A stretch of 48,255 nucleotides of DNA, taken from NCBI GenBank assembly GCA_018648605.1, contig JABGQU010000004.1:1-48255 (forward strand), read 5' to 3'. Below the pieces are notes generated by a model. It worked only from the letters and a program-made list of their open reading frames with translations, did not search any database and had not been told where the DNA came from. Positions 32,531 through 41,289 of this stretch are shown here, piece by piece (the stretch's first letter is position 1; every line of letters begins with the position of its first letter). This DNA comes from Anaerolineae bacterium. GTDB lineage: Bacteria > Chloroflexota > Anaerolineae > Anaerolineales > Villigracilaceae. Made by a program: the position numbers and the translations under genes.

Positions 32531-34156
32531 TTACGCGCCAACTTCTGTAGCGACTTCTGCTTCGCCGTAGCGTCCGCTGGTGGTGAGCAATTTATTCAGT
32601 CCAGCGATATAGGCTTTTGCGCTGGCAACGATGATGTCGGTGTGTGCGCCGTATCCGCCAAAAGTGCGACGACGTTCTTCACCACTTTGAGGGGATGTTC
32701 GTTTGGGGATAAGTCCGTTTTTGGGTTTAAGGCGCACGGTTACTTCGCCGATGGCATCGATACCTTCTGTGACCGCATTGATGTGGAATTCGAGCAGAAT
32801 ATTTGGCATTGCCACAATTTCGTCGATGGCTTTATAGACTGCGTCAACAGGGCCGGTGCCTATCGCGGCTTGAACGTGCAACTCGCCATCGGGACCGAGC
32901 AAACGCACGGTCGCAGTGGGCAAGCCCATCGTCCCGGATGCGACCTGTAATCCATCCAGACGGTAAAGCTCTTTTGCCTGATAGATCTGGTCTTCGGCAA
33001 GGGCTTCCAGATCCGCATCTGTGATGGTTTTCTTTTTATCGGCGAGGTCTTTGAAGCGTGCGAAGACGGTGCGCAGTTTTTCGTCATCCATCTCGTAGCC
33101 CAGTTCGTTCAAGCGGACTTTGAGCGCGTGCCTGCCCGAATGTTTACCCAAGACCAAACTGGAGCGATTTAGCCCGACTGTTTCAGGGGTCATGATCTCA
33201 TAGGTGGATTTGTTCTTGAGCATCCCGTCCTGATGGATACCAGCTTCGTGGGCAAAGGCGTTCGCGCCGACAATGGCTTTGTTCGGCTGAACCATCATGC
33301 CTGTGTAATTGGAAACAGTGCGGCTCATGCGTGTGATCTGGGTGGAATCTATACCTGTTTCCAACTCGTAAACATGTTTACGGGTTTGGAGAGCCATTGC
33401 GATCTCTTCGAGGGAGGTATTGCCTGCACGCTCACCGATGCCGTTGATGGTCACTTCGGCTTGGCGTGCACCTGCGCGCAACCCTGCGAGGGTATTAGCT
33501 GTGGCGAGTCCAAGATCATCGTGACAATGCACAGAAACGATGGCGTTTTCGATGCCAGGTGTATGCTCCATGATGCCCGCGATCAAATTCCCGAACTCAT
33601 CAGGTGTCGTGTAACCAACTGTGTCGGGAATATTAAGGGTTGTTGCGCCAGCTTTAATTGCTTCACCCAAAACCAGATAAAGAAATTCAGGCTCGCTGCG
33701 TCCGGCATCTTCGGGCGAGAATTCAATATCGTCGCAGAGCGTTTTGGCGTAGCCAACCATCTCTTTGACCTTCTCAACCACTTCTTCGGGGTCCATACGG
33801 AGTTTATGCTTCATATGGATGGGAGAAGTCGCCAGAAAAGTGTGGATGCGAGGTTTGGCTGCATGCTGGATCGCTTCCCACGACGCATCAATATCGGACT
33901 TTGTCGTGCGTGCCAACCCACAAATGATGGGGGGCTCGGACTCGGTGCTGTTACCGATCTCCTTGGCGATTCGGCGAACCGCCTCGAGATCGTCGGGCGA
34001 AGCAGCAGGGAAGCCCGCTTCGATCACGTCTACGCCGAGTTTTGCCAACCCGCGCGCGATCTCGAGTTTTTCAGTCGATGTTAACGATGCGCCGGGAGAT
34101 TGTTCGCCGTCGCGCAGGGTGGTGTCGAAAATACGGATATAGTTGTCTTTACTCAT
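32531..34156 (-). CDS. leuA: 2-isopropylmalate synthase
   Basis: This is a 541-aa enzyme. [50 protein letters not shown] and [15 protein letters not shown] are the catalytic TIM-barrel motifs of type 1 Leu[14 protein letters not shown] marks the linker region, and the C-terminal 150 residues form the leucine-binding regulatory domain. It condenses 2-oxoisovalerate with acetyl-CoA, committing carbon to leucine, and is normally inhibited by leucine. AAGGA precedes the ATG. A long hairpin separates it from ilvC. Confidence 0.95.
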   Translation of the reverse strand: MSKDNYIRIFDTTLRDGEQSPGASLTSTEKLEIARGLAKLGVDVIEAGFPAASPDDLEAVRRIAKEIGNSTESEPPIICGLARTTKSDIDASWEAIQHAAKPRIHTFLATSPIHMKHKLRMDPEEVVEKVKEMVGYAKTLCDDIEFSPEDAGRSEPEFLYLVLGEAIKAGATTLNIPDTVGYTTPDEFGNLIAGIMEHTPGIENAIVSVHCHDDLGLATANTLAGLRAGARQAEVTINGIGERAGNTSLEEIAMALQTRKHVYELETGIDSTQITRMSRTVSNYTGMMVQPNKAIVGANAFAHEAGIHQDGMLKNKSTYEIMTPETVGLNRSSLVLGKHSGRHALKVRLNELGYEMDDEKLRTVFARFKDLADKKKTITDADLEALAEDQIYQAKELYRLDGLQVASGTMGLPTATVRLLGPDGELHVQAAIGTGPVDAVYKAIDEIVAMPNILLEFHINAVTEGIDAIGEVTVRLKPKNGLIPKRTSPQSGEERRRTFGGYGAHTDIIVASAKAYIAGLNKLLTTSGRYGEAEVATEVGA

Positions 34157-34176
34157 AAGATCGTCCTTCGAGTATG

Positions 34177-34214
34177 GAAAGTAGAAAGTAGATCAGAGCC
34201 TACTTTCTACTTTC
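34177..34214. repeat. Perfect 15-bp hairpin between ilvC and leuA
   Basis: GAAAGTAGAAAGTAG and CTACTTTCTACTTTC with an eight-base loop. The stem itself is a direct repeat (GAAAGTA twice). Confidence 0.75.
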
Positions 34215-34220
34215 TATAAA

Positions 34221-35273
34221 TTATTCTTTCCAATTTTCAGGACGCAGCGAACGAACGGCGGCGCCAGCTTGCCACATTTCTGAATCATGTATTTCTTTAA
34301 GTTCTTCGGCAAGATTTTCGCGATAATTGGGATCGCCGTTTTTCTCTAAGGTGATGCGAGCTTCTTCGCCGGAGGTAACACTTTCGTATAGGTCTTCAAA
34401 AACAGGTGCAACCGCATCACGGAATTTGGGATGCCAATCCAGCGCGCCGCGTTGGGCGGTGGTGGAGCAGTTAGCGTACATCCAGTCCATGCCGTTTTCG
34501 GCAACAAGACGGATGAGGGATTGGGTTAATTCTTCGACGGTCTCGTTGAAAGCTTCGCTGGGGCTGTGTCCGTTTTTGCGCAGGACGTTATATTGTGCTT
34601 CCATTACGCCCGAGAGCGCGCCGATTAAGATGCCGCGTTCGCCGGTCAGGTCACTATAGACTTCATTCTGGAAGGTAGTTGGGAAAAGATAGCCTGCGCC
34701 GATGGCGATACCGAGGGCAATCGTGCGTTCTTCAGCTTTCTTTGTGAAATCCTGATGCACAGCGTAGCTGGCGTTGATACCAGAGCCATCCAGGAAGTTG
34801 CGGCGAACACTAGTGCCAGAACCTTTGGGGGCAACGAGGGCAACATCCACGTTTTTGGGAGGGATGATGCCAGTTTGGTCTTTGTAGGTCACGCCAAATC
34901 CGTGCGAAAAGTAGAGCATATCGCCTTCATTAAGCATTTCAGAGAGTGTTGACCAAGCAGCCTTCTGCCCCGCATCTGACAGTAGATATTGAATAACGGT
35001 GCCGCGCTCGGCAGCTTCTTCTAATGAGAAAAGGGTTTCGCCTTCTACCCAACCATCGGCAAGAGCTTTATCCCAGTTTGGGGAGTTTTTGCGCTGTCCA
35101 ACGATGACGTTGATACCGTTATCACGCATATTTAATGATTGAGCAGGTCCTTGAACGCCATAGCCCAACACTGCGACAACTTCGTCTTTCAACACTTCAC
35201 GTGCTTTATCTAATGGGAATTCTTCTCTGGTGACGACGGTTTCTTCAGTGTTGCCAAATTTTATCTTTGCCAT
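34221..35273 (-). CDS. ilvC: Ketol-acid reductoisomerase, eukaryote-like form
   Basis: This is a 350-aa KARI. The nucleotide-binding motif is LGYGVQGPAQSLNMRDNGI, followed by VGQRKNSPNW. LYFSHGFGVTYKDQT, VALVAPKGSGTSVRR, NGHSPSEAFNETVEELTQSL and CSTTAQRGALDW are close to the fungal mitochondrial Ilv5 sequence. Standard bacterial class I enzymes instead read GYGSQGHAHA. The protein is longer than the usual 330-aa bacterial class I form. It performs the methyl shift and NADPH reduction in valine/isoleucine synthesis. Metal-binding acidic residues lie in the SDLTGERG and NETVEE regions. Confidence 0.93.
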   Translation of the reverse strand: MAKIKFGNTEETVVTREEFPLDKAREVLKDEVVAVLGYGVQGPAQSLNMRDNGINVIVGQRKNSPNWDKALADGWVEGETLFSLEEAAERGTVIQYLLSDAGQKAAWSTLSEMLNEGDMLYFSHGFGVTYKDQTGIIPPKNVDVALVAPKGSGTSVRRNFLDGSGINASYAVHQDFTKKAEERTIALGIAIGAGYLFPTTFQNEVYSDLTGERGILIGALSGVMEAQYNVLRKNGHSPSEAFNETVEELTQSLIRLVAENGMDWMYANCSTTAQRGALDWHPKFRDAVAPVFEDLYESVTSGEEARITLEKNGDPNYRENLAEELKEIHDSEMWQAGAAVRSLRPENWKE

Positions 35274-35311
35274 TTTTATGTCCTTGTTTTCTGTATTTAT
35301 CTAACGACTAA

Positions 35312-35821
35312 TTATTGTTGACTGGGTGCGTAGCGTTTACCGCTCATATCACCGCGCATCATCGCGACGTTGCCCGTTCGTACCATCTCGAGGATGCCCA
35401 GCGGGCGTAATAACTCGATCAGACTTTCGATCTTGTCTTCGGTGCCGGTGATTTCCACGATAACCGAATCAGGCGCAACGTCTACGATCTTGCCACGGAA
35501 GATGCTTGCCAAACTGGCAACTTCGCCACGCTGTTCAGGTTTTGCGCTTACTTTTACGAGAGCAAGGTCACGGTGGACGGCAGGTTGATTGGTTACATCT
35601 TGCACGTCAATCACGTTAACCAATTTATATAAATTAGCTTCCACTTTTCGTGCGTCCACGCCTTCGCTATCGACAACGATGGTCATACGGGAAACATTTT
35701 CAGTTTCTGTGCGTCCGACATTCAATGATTTGATGTTGAAGTTGCGACGACGAAAAAGTGAAGCGACACGGTTTAGCACACCGGGTTTATCTTCAACTAA
35801 AGCAACGATTGTATTTTCCAT
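35312..35821 (-). CDS. ilvN: Acetolactate synthase small (regulatory) subunit
   Basis: This is a 169-aa regulatory subunit. The N-terminal ACT domain (IVALVEDKPGVLNRVASLFRRRNFNIKSLNVG) binds valine for feedback control, and the second domain is the ALS_ss C-terminal domain (KVSAKPEQRGEVASLASIFRGKIVDVAPDSVIVEITG). It starts 11 bases after ilvB with AGGAG upstream. Length matches the usual IlvN/IlvH. Confidence 0.94.
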   Translation of the reverse strand: MENTIVALVEDKPGVLNRVASLFRRRNFNIKSLNVGRTETENVSRMTIVVDSEGVDARKVEANLYKLVNVIDVQDVTNQPAVHRDLALVKVSAKPEQRGEVASLASIFRGKIVDVAPDSVIVEITGTEDKIESLIELLRPLGILEMVRTGNVAMMRGDMSGKRYAPSQQ

Positions 35822-35832
35822 TTCAATTTCTC

Positions 35833-37521
35833 CTATTTTCTGATCGGTCGTCGTAACATTTCGTTCAAAGGTGCACCAGCAGGGACCATTGGGTAAACGG
35901 CTTCTTCCATTTCGACCTGGAACTCGATCAATACCGGCCCCGGGGTCTCTTGCGCAAATTTAATGGCATCCATTGCTTCTTCTGGTTTGGTCACGCGTCG
36001 TGCCGGGATTCCGTGCGCTTCTGCTAATTTAACGAAATCAGGTCCACTAATGGGCGTCGCAGCGTAGCGCTTATCGAAGAAGAATTCCTGCCACTGACGC
36101 ACCATACCGAGGAAGCTGTTATTCATCAAAGCAATTTTTACGCTTGCGCCTTCCTGCATGAGTGTGGAGAGTTCTGCCTGAGTCATTTGGAAACTGCCGT
36201 CACCATCGATCAGCCACACATCACTTTCTTTGTCAGCAAACCAGGCTCCCAACGCAGCCGGGATGCCATATCCCATCGTTCCAGCGCCACCAGAAGTCAG
36301 TAGTTTGTAAGGTTTTTCAAACTCATAATATTGTGCTGCCCACATTTGATGTTGACCAACGCCAGTGACTACCAAAGAATCTCCTTCTGTGGCATTCCAT
36401 AAAGCACGAATTGCATGGGCTGTATAGAGTTTGCCATCATCATGCCAAGACATGATGCTGCGCTCTTTGGTTTCTGCTTTCCATTCGCCAATTTGAGTCA
36501 TCCATTTTTCATGATCGTATTCATCTAACATGGGGATCAAATCGCTGAGGACTGTTTTCAAATCACCCATCAAAGGGACATCCACAGTCACATTTTTGTG
36601 GACTTCTGTCGCGTCGATTTCAATGTGGATTTTCTTTGCTTTCGGCGCATAAGTGCTGAGCAAGCCTGTCACGCGGTCATCAAAGCGCATGCCAAAGGCG
36701 AGCAGCAGATCGGATTCTTGAATGGCTTCATTAGCATAGGCTTCACCGTGCATACCCATCATCCCTAAACTGAGCGGATCAGAAGCCGGGATCGCCCCCA
36801 GCCCGAGCAGAGTCATTGCAACAGGGGTATTTGTCTTGGTAGCAAACATCTTCAGCTCTTCCATCGCCCCAGACATCTGTACTCCATGCCCTGCCAAAAT
36901 GACGGGGCGTTCAGCGGCTTCGATCAGTTCGATAGCTTTCTTCAAACCTTCCATCGGTGCATGGTCGGGAGGATGGTAGCCAGGTAAGGAAAACTCCCCT
37001 TCGGGGTATTCAAATTCGATCTCTTCGAGTTGAGCATTTTTACAAATATCGATCAATACGGGGCCCGGTCGTCCACTGCGTGCAATATGAAAAGCCTCGC
37101 GTACAACTTGGGCGATTTCGTCAGCACTGGTGATGAGATAGTTATGCTTCGTGATCGGCAAAGTAATGCCTGTTACATCAACCTCTTGAAAAGCATCACC
37201 GCCGATCAGGTGGGCAGCAACCTGACCTGTAATACAAACAATCGGAACCGAATCCATAATTGCAGTGGCGATGCCGGTGACAAGATTTGTCGCTCCGGGA
37301 CCAGACGTCGCAACGGCAACGCCGACCTTGCCCGAGGCACGAGCGTATCCGTCGGCGGCGTGCGCCGCGCCCTGCTCATGACGGGTGAGAATATGATGCA
37401 CCGGGTATTTCAACATTGCATCATGGACGGGCATGATCGCGCCGCCGGGATATCCAAAAATGGTATCCACACCTTCGCGAACCATACATTCCATCAAGAT
37501 TTCTGCGCCGTTCATTTTCAT
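35833..37521 (-). CDS. ilvB: Acetolactate synthase large (catalytic) subunit
   Basis: This is a 562-aa ThDP enzyme. The N-terminal Glu-containing motif GYPGGAIMPVHDAM, the FAD/central domain, and the ThDP-binding motif GDGSFQMTQAEL ending in MNNSFLGMVRQWQEFF are clear. It makes acetolactate from two pyruvates, or acetohydroxybutyrate from pyruvate and 2-oxobutyrate. GAGGAG lies nine bases before the ATG. It is encoded between ilvD and ilvN. Confidence 0.96.
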   Translation of the reverse strand: MKMNGAEILMECMVREGVDTIFGYPGGAIMPVHDAMLKYPVHHILTRHEQGAAHAADGYARASGKVGVAVATSGPGATNLVTGIATAIMDSVPIVCITGQVAAHLIGGDAFQEVDVTGITLPITKHNYLITSADEIAQVVREAFHIARSGRPGPVLIDICKNAQLEEIEFEYPEGEFSLPGYHPPDHAPMEGLKKAIELIEAAERPVILAGHGVQMSGAMEELKMFATKTNTPVAMTLLGLGAIPASDPLSLGMMGMHGEAYANEAIQESDLLLAFGMRFDDRVTGLLSTYAPKAKKIHIEIDATEVHKNVTVDVPLMGDLKTVLSDLIPMLDEYDHEKWMTQIGEWKAETKERSIMSWHDDGKLYTAHAIRALWNATEGDSLVVTGVGQHQMWAAQYYEFEKPYKLLTSGGAGTMGYGIPAALGAWFADKESDVWLIDGDGSFQMTQAELSTLMQEGASVKIALMNNSFLGMVRQWQEFFFDKRYAATPISGPDFVKLAEAHGIPARRVTKPEEAMDAIKFAQETPGPVLIEFQVEMEEAVYPMVPAGAPLNEMLRRPIRK

Positions 37522-37554
37522 AATTTCTTCTCCTCTTGAATAATTCCGACAAAC

Positions 37555-39228
37555 CTAAAAATCGGTTTTTAAAACTGCGCCAGTATCGGCAGACGTGACA
37601 AAGTGGGCATAACGTTTGAGCCAGGAGCTTTGCGTATTCGGCGTAAATGGGGGCAAGGCGTCCAAACGCACCTGAATCTCCTCGTCACTCAGTTGTACAT
37701 TCAGCATTCGTTCTTTTAAATTGATCTCGATCATGTCTCCATCTTCGAGGGCTGCGATAGGGCCGCGTGCAGCCGCTTCGGGGCTAATATGACCAATACA
37801 CGCGCCGCGTGTGCCGCCAGAAAAACGCCCATCGGTGATCAAAGCAACTTTTTCACCCAAGCCCATGCCCATAATGGCAGATGTTGGCGAGAGCATTTCC
37901 TGCATCCCGGGTCCGCCTTTCGGGCCTTCATAACGGATGACAACCACATCACCTTCTTGCACTTCCTGATTCAAAATGCCGCGCATGGCATCGTCTTGAC
38001 TTTCATAAATGCGGGCAGGTCCCACATGCTGGTGCATCGCAGGAGCCACGCCACCTGTTTTGACGACCGACCCCGCTGGTGCCAAATTGCCAAATAAAAT
38101 GGATAGACCGCCGCTTTCAGAATGGGGATTGTCAAGGGGATGGATCACATCCGTCTCTTTAATTTCCATCCCGGCAATGGACGCACGCAGACTTGTACCT
38201 GCCACCGTTGGACGATCAAGGTGCAACGCCCCATCTTTCTTCTCTAACTCGTTCAAAATAGCAGGTACGCCACCCGCACGATGGACATCTTCCATATGCC
38301 ACGTTCCTGAAGGGCTAACTTTACATAAATGGGGGGTTCTTTCTGCAACTTCGTTGATCCGTTCAAGGTCGTAAGAAATCCCCGCTTCATGTGCCAATGC
38401 TAATGTATGTAAAACAGTATTCGTACTGCCGCCCATTGCCATATCGAGGGCAAAGGCATCGTCAATCGCATCAGCTGTCACGATCTGACGCGGTTTCAGA
38501 TCCTTTTCGACCAAATCCATGATCTGCCTGGCGGCTTTTTCTGCCAATGCCTCGCGTTCTTCGCTCAAAGCTAATGCCGAGCCATTGAAGGGGAGTGCCA
38601 AGCCCAAAACTTCCAGCAAGCAATTCATTGAATTGGCAGTGAACATCCCAGAGCAAGAGCCGCAAGTGGGACATCCAAAATCTTCGAGAGTCTTCAAACG
38701 GTCGGCGTCAATTTTGCCTGCCTTATAAGCGCCTACACCTTCAAAAACGGAAACGAGATCAACCACTGTCCCATCGGGCGTTTTGCCGGCTGCCATTGGA
38801 CCACCCGAAATGATGATCGTGGGAATATCCACGCGCAGGGCTGCCATTGTCATGCCAGGGACGATCTTGTCGCAATTTGTGATGCAGACCATGGCATCGA
38901 ATTGATGCGCCTGGATCATCGTCTCAACACTGTCTGCGATCAATTCGCGGGAGGGCAGGCTGAATTTCATCCCATAATGCCCCATCGCGATACCATCATC
39001 CACGCCGATGGTGTTAAATTCAAAAGGAACGCCGCCTGCAGCACGTACCGTCTCTTTTACCTGGCGACCAAACTCCTGCAAATGAACATGACCGGGGATA
39101 ATATCAATATAAGAATTAACAATAGCGATGAAAGGTTTATGAAAATCTTCGTCACGCACGCCAGTTGCTTTGAGCAGAGAGCGGTGGGGGGCACGTTCGT
39201 ACCCTTTTTTTATAGTATCTGATCTCAT
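37555..39228 (-). CDS. ilvD: Dihydroxy-acid dehydratase
   Basis: This is a 557-aa Fe-S dehydratase. Cluster and active-site regions are [34 protein letters not shown] and [20 protein letters not shown]. It makes the oxo-acid precursors of valine and isoleucine. The frame is open to 39291, but that region is the terminator hairpin of the leader. ATG 39228 with AGGA seven bases upstream begins the family sequence [20 protein letters not shown]. First structural gene of the operon, controlled by the upstream attenuator. Confidence 0.95.
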   Translation of the reverse strand: MRSDTIKKGYERAPHRSLLKATGVRDEDFHKPFIAIVNSYIDIIPGHVHLQEFGRQVKETVRAAGGVPFEFNTIGVDDGIAMGHYGMKFSLPSRELIADSVETMIQAHQFDAMVCITNCDKIVPGMTMAALRVDIPTIIISGGPMAAGKTPDGTVVDLVSVFEGVGAYKAGKIDADRLKTLEDFGCPTCGSCSGMFTANSMNCLLEVLGLALPFNGSALALSEEREALAEKAARQIMDLVEKDLKPRQIVTADAIDDAFALDMAMGGSTNTVLHTLALAHEAGISYDLERINEVAERTPHLCKVSPSGTWHMEDVHRAGGVPAILNELEKKDGALHLDRPTVAGTSLRASIAGMEIKETDVIHPLDNPHSESGGLSILFGNLAPAGSVVKTGGVAPAMHQHVGPARIYESQDDAMRGILNQEVQEGDVVVIRYEGPKGGPGMQEMLSPTSAIMGMGLGEKVALITDGRFSGGTRGACIGHISPEAAARGPIAALEDGDMIEINLKERMLNVQLSDEEIQVRLDALPPFTPNTQSSWLKRYAHFVTSADTGAVLKTDF

Positions 39229-39262
39229 CTTTATCCTTTTCTTGTCTTCTATAGAAAATAAA

Positions 39263-39288
39263 AAAGGCTGCCCGATTGGGCAGCCTTT
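39263..39288 (-). terminator. Leader attenuator terminator before ilvD
   Basis: AAAGGCTGCCC and GGGCAGCCTTT form a perfect 11-bp stem with a four-base loop. On the minus strand TTTTTATTTT follows. It lies between the leader peptide and ilvD, so full-length operon mRNA requires reading through it. Confidence 0.88.
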
Positions 39289-39313
39289 CAAACTTTGCGA
39301 TTTTATGCGTATC

Positions 39314-39427
39314 TTACTTGCTCAAAACCTTGTTTGTTACCCAAACGCGTGGCGTTTCCTTGATCCCAATAATAAGGACCAGGCTAATAAGGTTGAGGCT
39401 AATAAGGGCGAGCGATTTGAAATACAT
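39314..39427 (-). CDS. Branched-chain leader peptide (attenuation)
   Basis: This short frame of 37 codons follows the operon promoter by about 40 bases. Residues 6-22 read [17 protein letters not shown]: six Leu, five Ile and one Val. A tandem 15-base unit (CTTATTAGCCT-x4) encodes it. It stops 26 bases before the attenuator hairpin. This is the layout of ilv/leu attenuation leaders: ribosome stalling at scarce Leu/Ile tRNA would prevent the terminator. The terminator 5' arm contains CCCAAT, complementary to ATTGGG at codons 20-21, a short possible antiterminator. The weak point is that no good Shine-Dalgarno precedes the ATG. Confidence 0.75.
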   Translation of the reverse strand: MYFKSLALISLNLISLVLIIGIKETPRVWVTNKVLSK

Positions 39428-39473
39428 TAGGTTAATTTTTTTTCCGTAGGTTTTCCTTAAGCAATTGGGCGGT

Positions 39474-39502
39474 ATTCTACAGGACTAATAAGACCCTGTC
39501 AA
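39474..39502 (-). promoter_or_regulatory. Promoter of the branched-chain amino acid operon
   Basis: On the minus strand: TTGACA (39502-39497), a 17-base spacer, TAGAAT (39479-39474). The start point should be near 39467. Confidence 0.85.
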
Positions 39503-39621
39503 GCAATGATAGAAAACTCATTGATTTGTTAACTAATTTTTTATAAGAACCATAAAAATGGCAAAAATACATTCAAAAATTGCAGATAGATTGCATTTTT
39601 CCTTTTTCTACCAATGGTTCC

Positions 39622-39677
39622 TTGACCCTTACCCGAGGCGAGGCTAAAATCGTTCAAACCTTAAAATATGCTATACT
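39622..39677 (+). promoter_or_regulatory. Promoter region of the eight-gene membrane cluster
   Basis: Two overlapping readings are possible. TTGACC (39622-39627), 17 bases, TAAAAT (39645-39650) would give a leader of about 28 bases. The extended -10 TGCTATACT (TATACT at 39672-39677) ends seven bases before the ATG and would give a leaderless message. Confidence 0.55.
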
Positions 39678-39684
39678 TTATCCT

Positions 39685-39918
39685 ATGCGAACATCAAGGA
39701 CTGAGTGGACAAAATGGGCTGAAACTCTCTCTCGTTTTCAACTAGAAGGTTTTGCCGCTTGGTTGTTGGAAGCCTCCGAACCCCTAATGTTGATCGGCGC
39801 GCAATTCATCTATTTTGGACAGCCGATTTTCGGTAGCGACCGTATGACCAAATTCGCTCAATTTCTTGAAAGCCAAGAAGAAACCCGTGCGTTCGCTGAT
39901 TTCTTAAGGAAGGAATAA
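39685..39918 (+). CDS. Small protein, first gene of the membrane cluster
   Basis: I do not recognise this 77-aa protein. It opens with a basic, aromatic helix (TEWTKWAETLSRFQLEGFAAWLLEA), then a mildly hydrophobic stretch (PLMLIGAQFIYFGQPIF), then a helical charged tail ending in DFLRKE. It may be a peripheral or single-span membrane protein. The ATG at 39685 lacks a Shine-Dalgarno and lies seven bases after a TATACT. A frame open from 39580 exists but lies upstream of both promoter readings. The next gene starts four bases after its stop. Confidence 0.7.
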   Translation: MRTSRTEWTKWAETLSRFQLEGFAAWLLEASEPLMLIGAQFIYFGQPIFGSDRMTKFAQFLESQEETRAFADFLRKE

Positions 39919-39922
39919 CTCT

Positions 39923-40672
39923 GTGCCTTTACCCGCCCTCGCTGGTCTCATCCTTGTAGCATTTAGCGCAGTCCTTTTGATTGGGCTTTTCCTGCTTAAA
40001 GATAGGGTAAAAGCCTCTTTTCGGAAAATCCCCGCGTTTTCAAAATTTAATAAATCGATCGGAACCGCTGTCGAAAACGGGACACGTATCCACTTTTCGC
40101 TGGGCTCTGCGGATATCGTTCGTCCGCGCACAGCAGCCTCTTTTTCAGCGATCAGTGTACTACGTCGCATTGTAGAGATGGCTGCTACCAGCGATGCCCC
40201 GCCCGTAGCAACAGCAGGGGATGCGTCTTTAGCAATTCTCTCCCAAGATAGCTTGCGTACCGCTTACCGTGCTGCAGGGGCCGATCAACAATATCAAGCC
40301 GATTCCGGACGTGTTACAGGGCTAACACCTTTCTCTTACGCAGCCGCTACTCTTTCCACCATTTACGACGAAGATATTTCATCCCATTCGATTATGGGTG
40401 GGTTTGGCGCTGAAGTCGGTTTATTAACTGATGCCACCGAAAGAAACGATTCCTTCACTCTCGCTGCAGCCGATTCCTTGCCAGCGCAGGCTGTTTTATT
40501 TGCAAGCGTAGAAGATCCCCTGATTGGTGAAGATCTCTACGTTTCAGGTGCTTATCTTAATGCTGGCAGAGCGCACATGGTTAGTGTATTCGTACAGGAT
40601 ACCTTGCGCTGGTTGATCGTGCTCGTTTTATTGGGTGGAGCAACCATGAAACTTTTGGCAGGGTTATTATGA
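39923..40672 (+). CDS. DUF6754-like membrane-anchored protein
   Basis: This is a 249-aa protein with an N-terminal membrane segment (about 3-25) and a C-terminal one (about 229-247). The domain between is soluble: NGTRIHFSLGSADIVRPRTAASFS, PPVATAGDASLAILSQDSLRTAYRAAG, GLTPFSYAAATLS and MGGFGAEVGLLTDA. I associate these stretches with a domain of unknown function, DUF6754, but this is from memory. It starts with GTG preceded by AAGGAAGGAA. Its stop overlaps the next start (ATGA). Function unknown; likely part of a membrane complex with its neighbours. Confidence 0.72.
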   Translation: MPLPALAGLILVAFSAVLLIGLFLLKDRVKASFRKIPAFSKFNKSIGTAVENGTRIHFSLGSADIVRPRTAASFSAISVLRRIVEMAATSDAPPVATAGDASLAILSQDSLRTAYRAAGADQQYQADSGRVTGLTPFSYAAATLSTIYDEDISSHSIMGGFGAEVGLLTDATERNDSFTLAAADSLPAQAVLFASVEDPLIGEDLYVSGAYLNAGRAHMVSVFVQDTLRWLIVLVLLGGATMKLLAGLL

Positions 40673-41289
40673 GTCGATATTTCGCTCCTGCAATTGCGAT
40701 CTCAACGGGTTTGCTCGTTTTATTGGGCTATTTTCTGCCACTTGGTTCTCTGGCTGGCTTGCGTGTAGTAATTGTCCACTGGGCAGTTGTTCTCTCTGGC
40801 GCGGCTGTTTTTGTCGGGGTCTTGAATCTGCTTTCTGTCCACGTTAAGAAAATACGTACAAAAGAGAAAAACAATATTTACAGCCTTCTATTAATTGCCT
40901 CCTTATTATTCACGCTCGTTTTGGGTATGATCTCGGGATCAAACTCCTCGATCATGTCTAACATCTTCAATACGATCATTCTACCCGTTGAAGCCAGCCT
41001 GATGGCGATCATGGCAGTAACCTTGATCTACGCCAGCATTCGTCTTTTGCGAAAACGAAATGACCTGATGAGCATCGTTTTTCTTTCTGTTGCCGTCCTT
41101 GTAATGCTCGGTTCCGCCCCCTTACCTTTTATTCAATTGCCACTATTTGGCGACCTTATTCGTCCGAAAATCGTCAATGTTTTCGCAACAAGTGGCGCGC
41201 GCGGTATTTTGATTGGTGTTGCATTAGGCACATTACTTACTGGTTTACGCGTTCTTATGGGTGTAGATCGCCCCTATGGGGGTAAATAA
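40669..41289 (+). CDS. Six-helix membrane protein, unknown
   Basis: This 206-aa protein has six hydrophobic segments, about 5-27, 34-58, 70-91, 100-125, 132-155 and 175-197. There is no recognisable transporter or enzyme motif. The C-terminal ARGILIGVALGTLLTGLRVLMG forms the last helix. Start and stop overlap both neighbours (ATGA at the front, TAATG at the end), so its expression is coupled to them. Probably a structural membrane subunit of the cluster's complex. Confidence 0.72.
   Translation: MSRYFAPAIAISTGLLVLLGYFLPLGSLAGLRVVIVHWAVVLSGAAVFVGVLNLLSVHVKKIRTKEKNNIYSLLLIASLLFTLVLGMISGSNSSIMSNIFNTIILPVEASLMAIMAVTLIYASIRLLRKRNDLMSIVFLSVAVLVMLGSAPLPFIQLPLFGDLIRPKIVNVFATSGARGILIGVALGTLLTGLRVLMGVDRPYGGK

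Noticed and set aside
39229-39480. T-box riboswitch in the ilv leader
   Set aside because: No T-box core sequence (AGGGTGG-ACCGCG type) was found; a leader peptide plus terminator explains the region.
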